Origin: Candidatus Gastranaerophilales bacterium
GTDB taxonomy: Bacteria; Cyanobacteriota; Vampirovibrionia; Gastranaerophilales; Gastranaerophilaceae
Assembly: GCA_944322755.1 (NCBI GenBank)
Contig: CALUPY010000025.1
Coordinates: 1-36,076 of the forward strand
Length of the DNA: 36,076 nt
Direction: 5' to 3'
Shown here: positions 7,681-16,589 of the stretch, one piece after another
Layout: every line of letters begins with the position of its first letter
Numbering within the stretch: the stretch's first letter is position 1
Translations under genes and position numbers: made by a program
The notes under the pieces: model-generated
Seen by the model: only the letters and a program-made list of their open reading frames with translations
Told to the model about the DNA's origin: nothing
The model's database searches: none

Positions 7681-10600
7681 TTATGCATCCAGAGAATTAA
7701 TAGCAACTGCAATCTTGCCGGCATAGTTGTTTTTCACTGCATAAGAAAATTCATTCGTCGAATCTATCCAGAAATTTGAACCGCACAAAATTTTTAAATC
7801 TTCATTTTTTTCGGTTTTCATTTTTATGACGAGCGGATCAGTACCTTTATATCTGGTGACCATATCTTTCAGAGCAACTATATCTTCAAAAGGAAGCTCG
7901 CCATTTATAGAAAGCGTTACTATATTACTGTTCTCTACAGGTTTTACAGAATCAACTACTATACTTATCTGATCTTCATCACGCTTTTGAAGTTTTCCAG
8001 ATATTATTACCTTTTTCTCTGCTTCAAGAAATGAATTGTATTCAACAAGCGTCTTATGAAAAGCAACAAATTCGACTTTTCCGGTCAAATCTTCAATAAC
8101 ACCTGCTTTCAAGAATTTTGTGGGATCTTTTTTGGTCGGAATCTGGCGCACCTGACTCAAAAGCCCGCATATTGTAACTATTTTTTCATCAGGCAATTCG
8201 GATAGTTCCGCAATATTATGCGTTGTCAAAAACGGCAGTTTATCCACAATACTCGACAAAGGATGGCTGGTAACGTAAAAACCGAGATACTCTTTTTCAA
8301 ACGCCTGTATCTGTCTGTCATCAAATTCTTCATCACTTCCGGTCAGCGTATATGAATCCAGTTCAACACCGCTGCTTGTAGTCATACCTGCAAAAAGGCT
8401 TGCCTGCCCAAGCATCTTTGCCTCGTTCTGGCGTTTTGCAGATGACATCAAGGATTCAAGATTTTCTATAAGCTGCTTACGGCTTTTTTCAATATTTGAG
8501 AAGGCACCTGATTTTATTAAACTTTCAAGAGTCCTTGTGTTAAGTGATTTTGAGTCAATTCTTGTACAAAAGTCGTATAGAGATTTAAACTCTCCTTCTT
8601 CCGTTTCTCTTTCTTTTTCAATCTGTTCAATGACACCTTCACCCACATTTTTAATAGACGCAAGTCCGAAACGAATGTTGTTTCCGTCCGGTGTAAATCT
8701 TGCGTTAGATTTATTTATATCAGGTGCAAGAACTTTTATACCCATCTTCTGGCATTCTGCAATGTATAATTGCGTTTTTTCCTGGTCACTTGAGACACTG
8801 GACAAAAGTGCTGACATATATTCAACCGGATAATGCGCTTTTAAATATGCAGTCTGGTATGCAACAAAAGCGTATGCTGCAGAATGGCTTCGGTTAAAAC
8901 AGTATGAAGCAAACTTTTCAATTTGTTCAAACAGCTCTGTAGCCCCTTTTTCGGTCATACCATGCGCTGCAGAGCGTTCTATAAACAGTCCCTTTTGCTC
9001 CGCCATTTTTTCAATCTGTTTTTTACCCATCATACGGCGGACGTTATCAGCTTGACCGAGCGAATAATCAGCAAGCGTCTGGAAAATTTGCATGATTTGT
9101 TCCTGATAAACGATTGTTCCGTATGTATCTTTTAAAATAGGTTCAAGCAGCGGGTGTGCGTACTCAATTTTCTGTCTGCCATGCTTTCGTTCAACAAAGT
9201 CCTGAACCATGCCTGAACCCAGAGGACCCGGTCTAAATAGAGCAACAAGAGCGCCTAAATCTTCAAATACAGATGGTTTTAAGTCTTTTACAAGCTTTTT
9301 CATACCTGAAGATTCAAGCTGGAATACCCCGTCTGTGTCGCCTTTTTGTAATAGTTCAAAGGTTAGTTTGTCGTCCAGCGGAATTTTATTAATTTCAAGC
9401 CACTCTCCGGTGCGCTTTTCAATCATTTTCAGTGCATTGTGAATGATGGTTAAGTTTCTTAATCCCAAAAAGTCCATCTTTAACAGTCCGATGTGTTCAT
9501 CCTCAATCATCGTGTATTCTGTTACGATAATACCTTCCTTTGAAGGCTCAACCGGAACAACATCCGACAATGGCATTTTTGAAATAATAACACCCGCTGC
9601 GTGCATACCGGTATTGTTTTTTAACCCCTCGATAGACTTTGCCATATCAACGAGCTTTTTCACAGTCGGGTTTTCATCATAAAGCTTTTTAAGCTCCATA
9701 CCGTCTTTCAGTGCATCGTCAATTTTTATTTTCGGCTCTGCAGGTATAAGCTGCGCCCATTTATTACTGTCTGCAAATGGTATATCATAAACCCTTGCTA
9801 CAGCTTTCATCGCGTTACGTGCTGCCAGAGTGCCGAACGTGACAATCTGGCAAACTTTGTCCGCGCCGTATTTTTTCGTAACGTAATCTATTACCTCACC
9901 GCGGCGTTCAACACAAAAATCCACGTCCACATCAGGCATGCTGACACGTTCAGGGTTTAAGAATCTTTCAAACAACAGATTGTGCTTAATCGGGTCTAAG
10001 TCAGTAATTTCAAGTACGTATGAAACAAGGCTTCCTGCCGCAGAACCACGCCCCGGTCCGACAGGGATATCGTTCCTTTTTGCATACTGGATAAAGTCAG
10101 ATACAATAAGGAAGTATTCTGCAAATCCCATTTTGTTAATTACACCGAGTTCATACTCAAGACGTTCTTTAAGCTCCGGAGTGAGTGCGCCGTATCTTTT
10201 CTTTATCCCCTTCATACACATATAGTCAAGATATGTTTCTGATGTGTAATTGGGTGGAATTTCAAAATACGGAATGTGGTATTTACCCATTTCGATAATA
10301 AGGTGGCATTTTTCAGCAACCTCAACCGTATTTTTTATACATTCCTCAAACATCTCCGCATCCATCCAGCGGAAAGCATCTCTGAGCTGTTCGGGAGTCT
10401 TCACGTAAAATTCGTTATTCGGAAAACGGAATCTTTCATTGCTTTCCTTAAGGGCGTTTGTTTGTATACATAAGAGTGTGTCGTGCCAATCCGCATCTTC
10501 CTTATGGAGATAATGGCTGTCATTTGTAATAACCATTTTTATGCCTAATTCCCTTGCCAGTTCTATCAAACCTGGATTGGACATTTTTTGTTTTTCAAGA

Positions 10601-11127
10601 CCGTGGTCTTGAAGTTCTATGTAGTAGTCTTCGCCAAATAAACCTTTATAGAATTTTGCAGCTTCGTAAGCTTTCTCTTTTTCTTCCCTGATAAATCCCT
10701 GTGCTACTTCACCCTGCACACAGGCAGAAAGACAAATAAGGCCTTCGTGGTATTGTTCTATAAGCTCATGATTTATTCTTGGTTTGTAATACATACCCTT
10801 ACATTTTGCAATGGACACAAGCTTGACAAGGTTTTTGTATCCGGTCTGGTCTTTAGCAATGAGCACAAGGTGATAAGGATGGGTTTTTGCGGGATTTTTT
10901 TCTGTAATATCCCCGTCGTAGACATAAAATTCACAGCCAATAAGAGGTTTTATTCCCATTTCTTTGGCTGTTTCATACATCTGTATTGCACCGTACATAT
11001 TGCCGTGGTCTGTTATTGCAATAGCGGGCATGTCATTTTCTTTTGCAAATTTGCAAAGGTCTTTAATCCTGATTGCACCATCCAGCAGACTGTTTTCGGT
11101 GTGTAAATGTAGAGGTACGTATTGCAT
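7681..11127 (-). CDS. dnaE: DNA polymerase III alpha subunit
   Basis: The 1148-residue replicative polymerase, of normal DnaE length. An N-terminal PHP domain starts with PLHLHTENSLLDGA and ITDHGNMYG. The palm holds catalytic aspartates in PDVDVDF (about residues 396-402) and LKMDFLGL (about 551), with the GPGRGSAAGSLV nucleotide-binding stretch before them. A helix-hairpin-helix region, an internal beta-clamp binding motif QASLF (about 906-910), and an OB-fold (about 980-1060) follow. GGGAG nine bases upstream supports the ATG. In most Cyanobacteria dnaE is split by an intein into two genes; here it is one uninterrupted frame with no intein. It is monocistronic between a convergent terminator and a divergent gene. 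Confidence 0.97.
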   Translation of the reverse strand: MQYVPLHLHTENSLLDGAIRIKDLCKFAKENDMPAIAITDHGNMYGAIQMYETAKEMGIKPLIGCEFYVYDGDITEKNPAKTHPYHLVLIAKDQTGYKNLVKLVSIAKCKGMYYKPRINHELIEQYHEGLICLSACVQGEVAQGFIREEKEKAYEAAKFYKGLFGEDYYIELQDHGLEKQKMSNPGLIELARELGIKMVITNDSHYLHKEDADWHDTLLCIQTNALKESNERFRFPNNEFYVKTPEQLRDAFRWMDAEMFEECIKNTVEVAEKCHLIIEMGKYHIPYFEIPPNYTSETYLDYMCMKGIKKRYGALTPELKERLEYELGVINKMGFAEYFLIVSDFIQYAKRNDIPVGPGRGSAAGSLVSYVLEITDLDPIKHNLLFERFLNPERVSMPDVDVDFCVERRGEVIDYVTKKYGADKVCQIVTFGTLAARNAMKAVARVYDIPFADSNKWAQLIPAEPKIKIDDALKDGMELKKLYDENPTVKKLVDMAKSIEGLKNNTGMHAAGVIISKMPLSDVVPVEPSKEGIIVTEYTMIEDEHIGLLKMDFLGLRNLTIIHNALKMIEKRTGEWLEINKIPLDDKLTFELLQKGDTDGVFQLESSGMKKLVKDLKPSVFEDLGALVALFRPGPLGSGMVQDFVERKHGRQKIEYAHPLLEPILKDTYGTIVYQEQIMQIFQTLADYSLGQADNVRRMMGKKQIEKMAEQKGLFIERSAAHGMTEKGATELFEQIEKFASYCFNRSHSAAYAFVAYQTAYLKAHYPVEYMSALLSSVSSDQEKTQLYIAECQKMGIKVLAPDINKSNARFTPDGNNIRFGLASIKNVGEGVIEQIEKERETEEGEFKSLYDFCTRIDSKSLNTRTLESLIKSGAFSNIEKSRKQLIENLESLMSSAKRQNEAKMLGQASLFAGMTTSSGVELDSYTLTGSDEEFDDRQIQAFEKEYLGFYVTSHPLSSIVDKLPFLTTHNIAELSELPDEKIVTICGLLSQVRQIPTKKDPTKFLKAGVIEDLTGKVEFVAFHKTLVEYNSFLEAEKKVIISGKLQKRDEDQISIVVDSVKPVENSNIVTLSINGELPFEDIVALKDMVTRYKGTDPLVIKMKTEKNEDLKILCGSNFWIDSTNEFSYAVKNNYAGKIAVAINSLDA

Positions 11128-11210
11128 GAAAAACTACTCCCAGTACAAATATTAAATCATAGAAAAAAATCTTTTTCATTCTGTCTTGATGAAACTTTAC
11201 AAGAAAAAAT

Positions 11211-11239
11211 TTGTCATTAAACATAAAGTGGGTAATAAT
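11211..11239 (+). promoter_or_regulatory. Candidate sigma-70 promoter for the HEALH protein
   Basis: TTGTCA at 11211-11216 and AATAAT at 11234-11239 are separated by 17 bases, about 25 bases before the start codon. Only a pattern match. Confidence 0.45.
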
Positions 11240-11262
11240 ATATTTATAAAAATAGTTGAGGT

Positions 11263-11976
11263 ATGGACAGAACATTGAAGAAGAGTTTATTTTTTACATT
11301 AGTGATTGCACTTTCAATACAGACATGTACGTTTGCTGAAGAAAAAAAGCTTCCCCCCGTAAAATATGACGGACTGACAAAATATGAAAAGAATCAAGAC
11401 AGTCCTGAATTTGAAGAACGAATGAAAGAGCTTAGAAAAGAATACAAAGGCGTCACAAAAGATGTCAGGGTAATTAACGCGCTGGAGCTTATGAAAGGTA
11501 CACTCGGAGAATTTTCGAGAAACGCAATTGTCGGTAAAAATTTAACGGGAAAACCTATAGGTGTTGAATTCACTGATTTGACAAATTTCGGGCCTGCATA
11601 CAGAAATTTTGATGCTCTGGGATGGAAAAAAAATAAGAGACTATATATTTATTTAAACCAGAAACACAAAGATGCACCGGCGCCGGCGCTTGCTGCACTT
11701 CTTTCTCACGAGGCACTGCATCAGGATGAATTTAATTCGTTGAATGAAGAAACATATGCCTGGACGCTGGAAGCTGCTGTCTGGACACAGCTTACAGAAA
11801 AAATGCCTGAATACAACAACAATATGCACCCGCTTTGTGTCAGGGAAAATACGCTCAAAAAACTTTTTATTAAAGGAAATTATACAAACAAATACATAAA
11901 AAAGACGGTTCATGCAAACCCCGGATATGCAGGACTTCCCTCACGCTCGCCGGGATTTGAGAACGACAACCTTTAA
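11263..11976 (+). CDS. Exported putative zinc metallopeptidase (HEALH motif)
   Basis: A 237-residue protein with a signal peptide (about residues 1-25, cleavage likely after TFA). A conserved-looking core contains H-E-A-L-H at 149-153 followed by NEETYAW at 161-167. An HExxH helix with a downstream glutamate is the zincin (gluzincin-type) arrangement, so a zinc-dependent peptidase acting outside the cytoplasm is plausible. I cannot name a family, and no pro-domain or other domain is evident. Many zincin-like proteins are inactive, so activity is inferred only from the motif. TTGAGG sits 3 bases upstream of the ATG. The 3' end overlaps by 4 bases with the convergent dehydrogenase gene. Confidence 0.7.
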   Translation: MDRTLKKSLFFTLVIALSIQTCTFAEEKKLPPVKYDGLTKYEKNQDSPEFEERMKELRKEYKGVTKDVRVINALELMKGTLGEFSRNAIVGKNLTGKPIGVEFTDLTNFGPAYRNFDALGWKKNKRLYIYLNQKHKDAPAPALAALLSHEALHQDEFNSLNEETYAWTLEAAVWTQLTEKMPEYNNNMHPLCVRENTLKKLFIKGNYTNKYIKKTVHANPGYAGLPSRSPGFENDNL

Positions 11977-12809
11977 TTCATCCGTTTATTCATAATATAT
12001 TTTGTGAAAAAATTAGTTACACATAGAGGCAATCTTGAAAAGAATTCTGCCATTTTGGCATCACGTCCTATAGTGTAAGACGGTTTTGGATTTTTCGAAC
12101 GCAAAACTTTAAGAATCAAATCCGCAACTTCTTCCGGACTAAGCCCTTTTTCTTTATTTTTCTCTGCATTTTTTACAAGATACTCAAATTCCCGTCTGTA
12201 TTTTTCTATAGCTGTTTCCGGCAGTCCTTCCATAACCTTTTTGTTTTCATCAATCGATTTTTCCCAGATTTTTGTTTTTATAACCCCGGGTTTTATAGAA
12301 ATGACTTTTAATTCAGGGTTCTTACATTCAAGCATCAGTGCGTTAAAAAAGATATCGAGCGCTCTTTTTGAAGCACAGTAAGGCGAAATAAACGGAAACA
12401 GTCCAAAACTCGCCATGGAGCTGATGTTTACAATTTTCGCACTGCACAACATAGGCATAAACTCTTGCGCTACGCGGATTGCGCCGAAAACATTTATATC
12501 AAACTGCTTTTGTATTGTCTCAACAGGAAGACATTCAACCGCACCAGCATATGCAATGCCGGCATTATTAATCAAAGCATACAAACTGTCCGTAACTTTT
12601 TTTATTTCTTCATAAGCATTTTTTATGCTGTCAGAGTTTGTTACATCTATAAAAACTCCTGTTATATTGGAGTTTTCTGCCTCAACTGCTGTTTTGTCTT
12701 CCGGTTTTCTGACACCTGCAAAAACTTTGAACCCGTTTATCGCAAGTTTTATTGCAGTCGTTTTTCCTATGCCCGAGGAAGCTCCTGTTATCAATACATA
12801 TTTTTCCAT
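11973..12809 (-). CDS. Short-chain dehydrogenase/reductase (SDR)
   Basis: A classical SDR of 278 residues with a Rossmann fold: TGASSGIGK cofactor loop at 8-16, NNAG at 81-84, the active-site N106, S130/S131, and Y144-x3-K148 (YCASK). The A-x-V-R-K-P-E-D segment after strand 2 (about 31-38), with basic residues, hints at NADP(H) rather than NAD(H). A longer C terminus (SYTIGRDAKMAEFFSRLPLCVTNFF) resembles the SDR group that includes 17-beta-hydroxysteroid-dehydrogenase-like and RDH-like enzymes, where it contacts substrate or membrane. The substrate cannot be inferred from neighbours. The ribosome site is weak. Confidence 0.9.
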   Translation of the reverse strand: MEKYVLITGASSGIGKTTAIKLAINGFKVFAGVRKPEDKTAVEAENSNITGVFIDVTNSDSIKNAYEEIKKVTDSLYALINNAGIAYAGAVECLPVETIQKQFDINVFGAIRVAQEFMPMLCSAKIVNISSMASFGLFPFISPYCASKRALDIFFNALMLECKNPELKVISIKPGVIKTKIWEKSIDENKKVMEGLPETAIEKYRREFEYLVKNAEKNKEKGLSPEEVADLILKVLRSKNPKPSYTIGRDAKMAEFFSRLPLCVTNFFTKYIMNKRMN

Positions 12810-12920
12810 AACTTTATATTACACGACATGTTAAATATTGTAAATTTTGTTAACAAATGTGCAATTTTTTATATCCGGAGGTTTTTATAAAAGTATAGAG
12901 TTATAAACAAAGGATGTATT

Positions 12921-13136
12921 ATGAACCCTATCGGACAAATTCAATCACTAAATCCATTTGTTAAATCAGCCGGTGCCGTTGGCAGACGTCAGGCTGGCGG
13001 AGCAACAGGCGTAGGCGGCGGACAAGCTCCTGAACAAACCGGTCTTGTTGACAGACTCAATCAGATGGGCAACGGAGAACTTAAACCGGCAGTAGCAGGA
13101 AGCCACCTCGGCAACAGATTGGATATGACTGCATAA
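12921..13136 (+). CDS. Small glycine-rich hypothetical protein
   Basis: A 71-residue protein, unknown to me: an amphipathic N terminus (MNPIGQIQSLNPFVK), then a glycine/alanine-rich linker (GGATGVGGG) and a short polar C terminus. AAAGGATG just upstream and isolation between a divergent gene and a terminator support a real gene. No signal peptide or membrane segment is present. The start MNPIGQIQSLNPF resembles N termini of small secreted or flagellar-type accessory proteins only superficially; I assign no function. Confidence 0.65.
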   Translation: MNPIGQIQSLNPFVKSAGAVGRRQAGGATGVGGGQAPEQTGLVDRLNQMGNGELKPAVAGSHLGNRLDMTA

Positions 13137-13170
13137 ACAGTCTAAAAAATGGAGTATATCAATTATTCAT

Positions 13171-13210
13171 AAAAAAATGGTTTAGCTATTTTTGCTTAAA
13201 CCATTTTTTT
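13171..13210. terminator. Bidirectional terminator
   Basis: AAATGGTTTAGC pairs with GCTTAAACCATTT (one bulged base), flanked by A and T runs, so it can work in both directions. It overlaps the last codons (KKWFKQK) of the minus-strand gene that ends at 13186. Confidence 0.8.
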
Positions 13211-13449
13211 GCATAATTTGAAACCTGTTCCCAAAGACTATTCTTTGGGATTTCTTCATTTGAAGATACAAATTCATCTTCTTCATCTTGTGAAGAATGA
13301 AATACATCTATTTCATCTTTTTTCTTTTTGTCATCCTTACGGCGTTTCATATAACCCAAATTCCCGCCGCCGCCATTGTTTTGCATATTCTGGGCCTCGA
13401 GAATTGTAGGACGCTTTATTGGTGTAGGACCGTTTATTTCAAATGACAT
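13186..13449 (-). CDS. Small charged hypothetical protein
   Basis: An 87-residue protein if started at MSFEINGP, where TAAGGTTT lies upstream. An ATG 12 codons earlier has no ribosome site. It has a proline-rich start, an asparagine/glycine patch (QNNGGGGN), a strongly basic run (KRRKDDKKKKDE), then an acidic run (SSQDEEDEF), and a short amphipathic C-terminal helix (LWEQVSNYAKKWFKQK). Such a charge pattern suggests an intrinsically disordered cytoplasmic protein that could bind nucleic acid or protein. No family recognised. It sits just downstream of dnaA's stop on the other side of a 106-base gap, oriented away from dnaA's 3' end. Confidence 0.65.
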   Translation of the reverse strand: MSFEINGPTPIKRPTILEAQNMQNNGGGGNLGYMKRRKDDKKKKDEIDVFHSSQDEEDEFVSSNEEIPKNSLWEQVSNYAKKWFKQK

Positions 13450-13555
13450 ATAAACCTTACGCAATTCTATATTGCATTGTGACACTATATATATTATATA
13501 CTACTTTTGTAGAAAATAAAAGACCAATTTAATTTTCCACCCAAAGTATGAGAAA

Positions 13556-14938
13556 TTACTGTTTGTTAAGTTTATTTGTAATATCCGAAACAACTTGGGC
13601 AAGAATGTTATTAGCTGTCAATTCTTCTTTTACTTTGTCATATGAATACATAATGGTGGTATGTTTTTTATCAAAATACTCACCGATGGAGGGAAAGCTT
13701 TGTTTTGTCAAATCTCTGGAAAGATATATAGCCATTTGTCTTGCTTCAGCTATTTTTTGCGAACGGCTTGAGCCTTTTATATCCTTAACCGAAACATTGT
13801 AATAACGTGCTATTTCATCGACTATTGCATCAAATGTAATATCTTTTTTATTTTCAGTGTAGCCGATAATTTTCTTTACATTATCAAGAGTAAGCTCCAC
13901 TTCATTTATGCTTGCATAAGCTGTTACCCTGTTAAATGCGCCCTCCAGCTCTCTTATGTTGTTCGAATAGACTGTTGCCAGAAATTCAATTATATTCGGA
14001 GGAACTTTTATTTCCGAGCTTTGCGCCAAATTCGTCAAAATAGCCATTCTCGTTTCAACATCCGGAACCTGAATATCCGCCATAAGCCCCCATTCAAACC
14101 GGCTTACCAGTCTGTCTGATATTGACGGAATTTCTTTGGGCGTTCTGTCGCTTGTGATAACGATTTGTTTTCCGGCACTGTGCAGAGTATTAAATGTATT
14201 AAAAACTTCTTCTTCTGTTCTTGTTTTTCCCGCAATAAGCTGTATATCATCAATCAAAAGAACATCTGTTTTTCTGTATTTATTCCTGAATTTGTTCATC
14301 TTATCAACTCTGTCACCGCCGTTTGCAAGAGCGTTTACAACGTCATTAACAAATTCTTCAGCCTGCACAAACTGTACTTTTAATTCAGGTTTATTTTTAA
14401 TAATATAGTGCCCGATAGCCTGCATTATATGAGTTTTACCAAGTCCGGGCCCGCCGTAAATATAGAGCGGATTGTACTTTTTACCGGGATTTTCTGCAAC
14501 AGTTTTTGCCGCAACGAATGCAAGTTTGTTGTTTGAGCCTACAACAAAATTTTCAAATTTGTATTTTAAATTCAAATTTGAAGACTGCATCTGGGTTAAA
14601 CTGTCATAGTTGTATCTCTGGGACTGCTGGGTATCTTCTTTTTTTGCTCTGCTTCCGGCTTTTTTGCTAAATTTTTTTGCAAGTTCCTCATCGAAAATTA
14701 TTTTAATTTCAAGATTCTTCCCTGTTACCTTTTTTATGGCATCAACAATCTCCCCATGATGGTTTTTTCTGAGCATACCCGGAGCAAATGCCTGGCCTGT
14801 GTGCACAACAAAACTGTTTTCATCATAATACTGGGGTTCAAGAGGTAATATCCATGTTGAAAACGTCGAATCGGGAATTTCGCTTTCCAGAATTCCCAAA
14901 ATTTCATTCCACACTTCGACGATATTTTCCTGACTCAT
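13556..14938 (-). CDS. dnaA: Chromosomal replication initiator DnaA
   Basis: Full-length 460-residue DnaA. Domain I (about 1-85) has the hydrophobic W-containing helices that contact helicase. A short variable domain II (about 88-120) follows, then the AAA+ domain with Walker A GGPGLGKT at 162-169, Walker B LLIDD at 227-231 and sensor/arginine-finger motifs (TSDRTPKE, LVSRFEWG). Domain IV has the DNA-binding signature around DKKHTTIM (about 423-430). It binds 9-base DnaA boxes and opens oriC with ATP. dnaN is not adjacent and no DnaA-box cluster lies in the flanking gaps, so this does not look like a dnaA-dnaN origin region. Confidence 0.97.
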   Translation of the reverse strand: MSQENIVEVWNEILGILESEIPDSTFSTWILPLEPQYYDENSFVVHTGQAFAPGMLRKNHHGEIVDAIKKVTGKNLEIKIIFDEELAKKFSKKAGSRAKKEDTQQSQRYNYDSLTQMQSSNLNLKYKFENFVVGSNNKLAFVAAKTVAENPGKKYNPLYIYGGPGLGKTHIMQAIGHYIIKNKPELKVQFVQAEEFVNDVVNALANGGDRVDKMNKFRNKYRKTDVLLIDDIQLIAGKTRTEEEVFNTFNTLHSAGKQIVITSDRTPKEIPSISDRLVSRFEWGLMADIQVPDVETRMAILTNLAQSSEIKVPPNIIEFLATVYSNNIRELEGAFNRVTAYASINEVELTLDNVKKIIGYTENKKDITFDAIVDEIARYYNVSVKDIKGSSRSQKIAEARQMAIYLSRDLTKQSFPSIGEYFDKKHTTIMYSYDKVKEELTANNILAQVVSDITNKLNKQ

Positions 14939-14989
14939 GTTCTTATCTTACAACAAAATTTTTTATCCGGACTTTTATGTTAAGAATAT

Positions 14990-15018
14990 TGAAATTGTAT
15001 TCAAAGGGTGTTATAATG
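14990..15018 (+). promoter_or_regulatory. Sigma-70 promoter with extended -10
   Basis: TTGAAA (14990-14995), a 17-base spacer, and a consensus TATAAT (15013-15018) preceded by TGT. One of the best promoter matches in the window; it drives the small gene at 15055. Confidence 0.75.
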
Positions 15019-15054
15019 TATAAGCTAAAGGTAGGAAAGAGAAAGGAGATTTCG

Positions 15055-15333
15055 ATGCGTGTAGGGTTTTCCACTAGTAATGTGATGTCTTGTCAACCAT
15101 TAAGTTTTGGTAGCGGCGATAATCCCAAAGTGAAACCTCAAACTGCTGAAAAACCTTCTCCGGAATCTGATGCTGAAAAACAGTTGAAAATTTTGCAGGG
15201 CAAATATGATTTACTAAGCAAAAAATATGATATTGCTCTGCGTTTGGCTGCGGCTTCAACTAATTTTTCCGCTGTTCAATATAATAATATGATGAAAAAT
15301 CATAATGCCTCAAAAACATATTCAGCTAATTAA
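15055..15333 (+). CDS. Small unknown protein with N-terminal P-L-S-F-G motif
   Basis: A 92-residue protein started at the ATG that follows AAAGGAG by 8 bases; longer readings upstream would run through the promoter. The sequence has an N-terminal MRVGF stretch, the motif LSFG at 16-19, a proline/lysine-rich linker and a helical segment (about 40-75, EKQLKILQGKYDLLSKKYDIALRL) that could form a coiled coil. No signal peptide or membrane segment. It shares the early F-G motif with three larger unknown proteins here. Function unknown. Its 3' end overlaps by 8 bases with the convergent YraN gene. Confidence 0.7.
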   Translation: MRVGFSTSNVMSCQPLSFGSGDNPKVKPQTAEKPSPESDAEKQLKILQGKYDLLSKKYDIALRLAAASTNFSAVQYNNMMKNHNASKTYSAN

Positions 15334-15685
15334 GACTAACGTTTTTTAGATGCTCTATTTGGGGGTTATCCACTGAAAGGACAGATATAACATCTATTCT
15401 GAAATTTTTGTGCGGTTCTTTTGATTGCTGTATATAATATAGTGCTGTCTGATAGATATGTTCAAGTTTCTTTTTGTTAACAGATTCGAACGGATGGCCG
15501 AATGCCGTGGTTGTGCGTGTTTTCACTTCCACAAAAACTATCGTATCCTTTTCTTTTGCGATAATATCGACTTCTGAAAGTTTTGAATAACGAAAATTTT
15601 TGTCTAATATTTTATATCCGGATTTTTTTAAATATTCACAAGCAATACTTTCTCCGAGTGCACCTTTTTGTTTATTATTCATCAT
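15326..15685 (-). CDS. yraN: YraN/UPF0102 family, endonuclease-like fold
   Basis: About 119 residues from the start MMNNKQKGALGE, chosen because TGGAG lies just before it and because the upstream gene's stop overlaps it (translational coupling). The family has a Holliday-junction-resolvase/PD-(D/E)xK fold. The expected residues are visible: E in GALGESIACEYL, D in EVDIIA, and E-x-K in VFVEVKTR, so catalytic competence is likely. Its biological role in bacteria is not firmly established. It is the last gene of a four-gene operon whose preceding two genes encode WYL-domain regulators. The PD-(D/E)xK assignment is family knowledge; a repair role is inference. Confidence 0.88.
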   Translation of the reverse strand: MMNNKQKGALGESIACEYLKKSGYKILDKNFRYSKLSEVDIIAKEKDTIVFVEVKTRTTTAFGHPFESVNKKKLEHIYQTALYYIQQSKEPHKNFRIDVISVLSVDNPQIEHLKNVSLN

Positions 15686-16589
15686 AAATCTCCAGCAATC
15701 TGTCAATATATGCACTAAAACTTTCCCTTACAGATTTTGGATAGACTATTTCACAGTTCTCTCCATATCTGAGAAGTCTGGAAAACAGGCTGTTTATATC
15801 TTCATTTGTGTTAGAGATAAGAAGTTCATTTTTATTTTCAGTTTTGACTATTTTTTCGTTTTCTTTTAACACATAAGATTTTGCAAGTCGGTTTTTGAGT
15901 AAGTAATTAATATATTTCGAAGATTTTTTTTCAGGAGCCTTTTGAGGCAGTTGCCTGCACTTTTTTATGTCCTTTATTTTAAACTTTTTGAACTCATCGT
16001 TTACATAATCGTATCCAAGCAGATACACAAATTCTTTTTCATACTTAATGACTCTGGGATCAATCTTATATTCTTTTTCTTCGCCATCTTCTAAAACACA
16101 AATATTTAATTTCTGCTGTTCTGTGCAATAATTCTCGAATTTTTTCACTGTGTCCGATGGAATTTTTAACTCAAAATTTTTCAGGCCTATACTTCTTTTA
16201 TTTTTTAAGAAACGTTCTTTTGTATCCTCATCCAGACTCTTTTCTACAATATCCAAAAAGCCTATTACTTCCTGATTTGTCTCGTTAAGATATATTTTTT
16301 CGGCATAACGCCGCAAAAACTTAAATACTCTAAGGTTTTCATTGTTTAGATGAACCGGATTTAGAGTATTGGTCATGACATATTTTCCATCCTTTTTATG
16401 GATTTCAAATCCGGCAAGTTTTAAAGTATTTATATATTTACTGAGAGTTTCACGTGTGTAAACCGGTTCCATCTCCTCATTTTCCACAATCAGTTTAAGC
16501 ATTTCATCGATGCTGCAGGAAGATTTTGAAAGAGCTTTGAGAACTTCAAGGATTCGTAAACCGGAATCAGCTATTTTTTTATTTTTCAT
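15675..16589 (-). CDS. WYL-domain transcriptional regulator (second of a pair)
   Basis: 304 residues: an N-terminal winged helix-turn-helix-like region (about 1-75), a helical linker, a WYL domain (about 150-225, with VYLLGYDYVNDEFKKFKIKDI corresponding to the WYL core), and a C-terminal extension (WCX-like, about 240-304). WYL domains sense nucleic acid or nucleotide ligands and often regulate DNA-damage or defence genes. It overlaps by 4 bases (ATGA) with the preceding WYL gene and has its own AAAGGAA. A tandem pair of WYL proteins recalls PafB-PafC, which act together in the actinobacterial DNA-damage response. The literal W-Y-L tripeptide is replaced by V-Y-L here. Confidence 0.82.
   Translation of the reverse strand: MKNKKIADSGLRILEVLKALSKSSCSIDEMLKLIVENEEMEPVYTRETLSKYINTLKLAGFEIHKKDGKYVMTNTLNPVHLNNENLRVFKFLRRYAEKIYLNETNQEVIGFLDIVEKSLDEDTKERFLKNKRSIGLKNFELKIPSDTVKKFENYCTEQQKLNICVLEDGEEKEYKIDPRVIKYEKEFVYLLGYDYVNDEFKKFKIKDIKKCRQLPQKAPEKKSSKYINYLLKNRLAKSYVLKENEKIVKTENKNELLISNTNEDINSLFSRLLRYGENCEIVYPKSVRESFSAYIDRLLEIYDE

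Noticed and set aside
8240-8248. Perfect DnaA box TTATCCACA
   Set aside because: A single copy inside the dnaE coding sequence. No cluster is present here or in the gaps around dnaA, so it is not an origin.
14788-15333. Longer 181-codon reading of the small gene at 15055
   Set aside because: The upstream part lies antisense to the dnaA start and crosses a consensus promoter; AAAGGAG fixes the start at 15055.
15366-15374. Near-match DnaA box TTATCCACT beside dnaA
   Set aside because: One isolated near-match within yraN. An origin needs several boxes and an AT-rich unwinding region.
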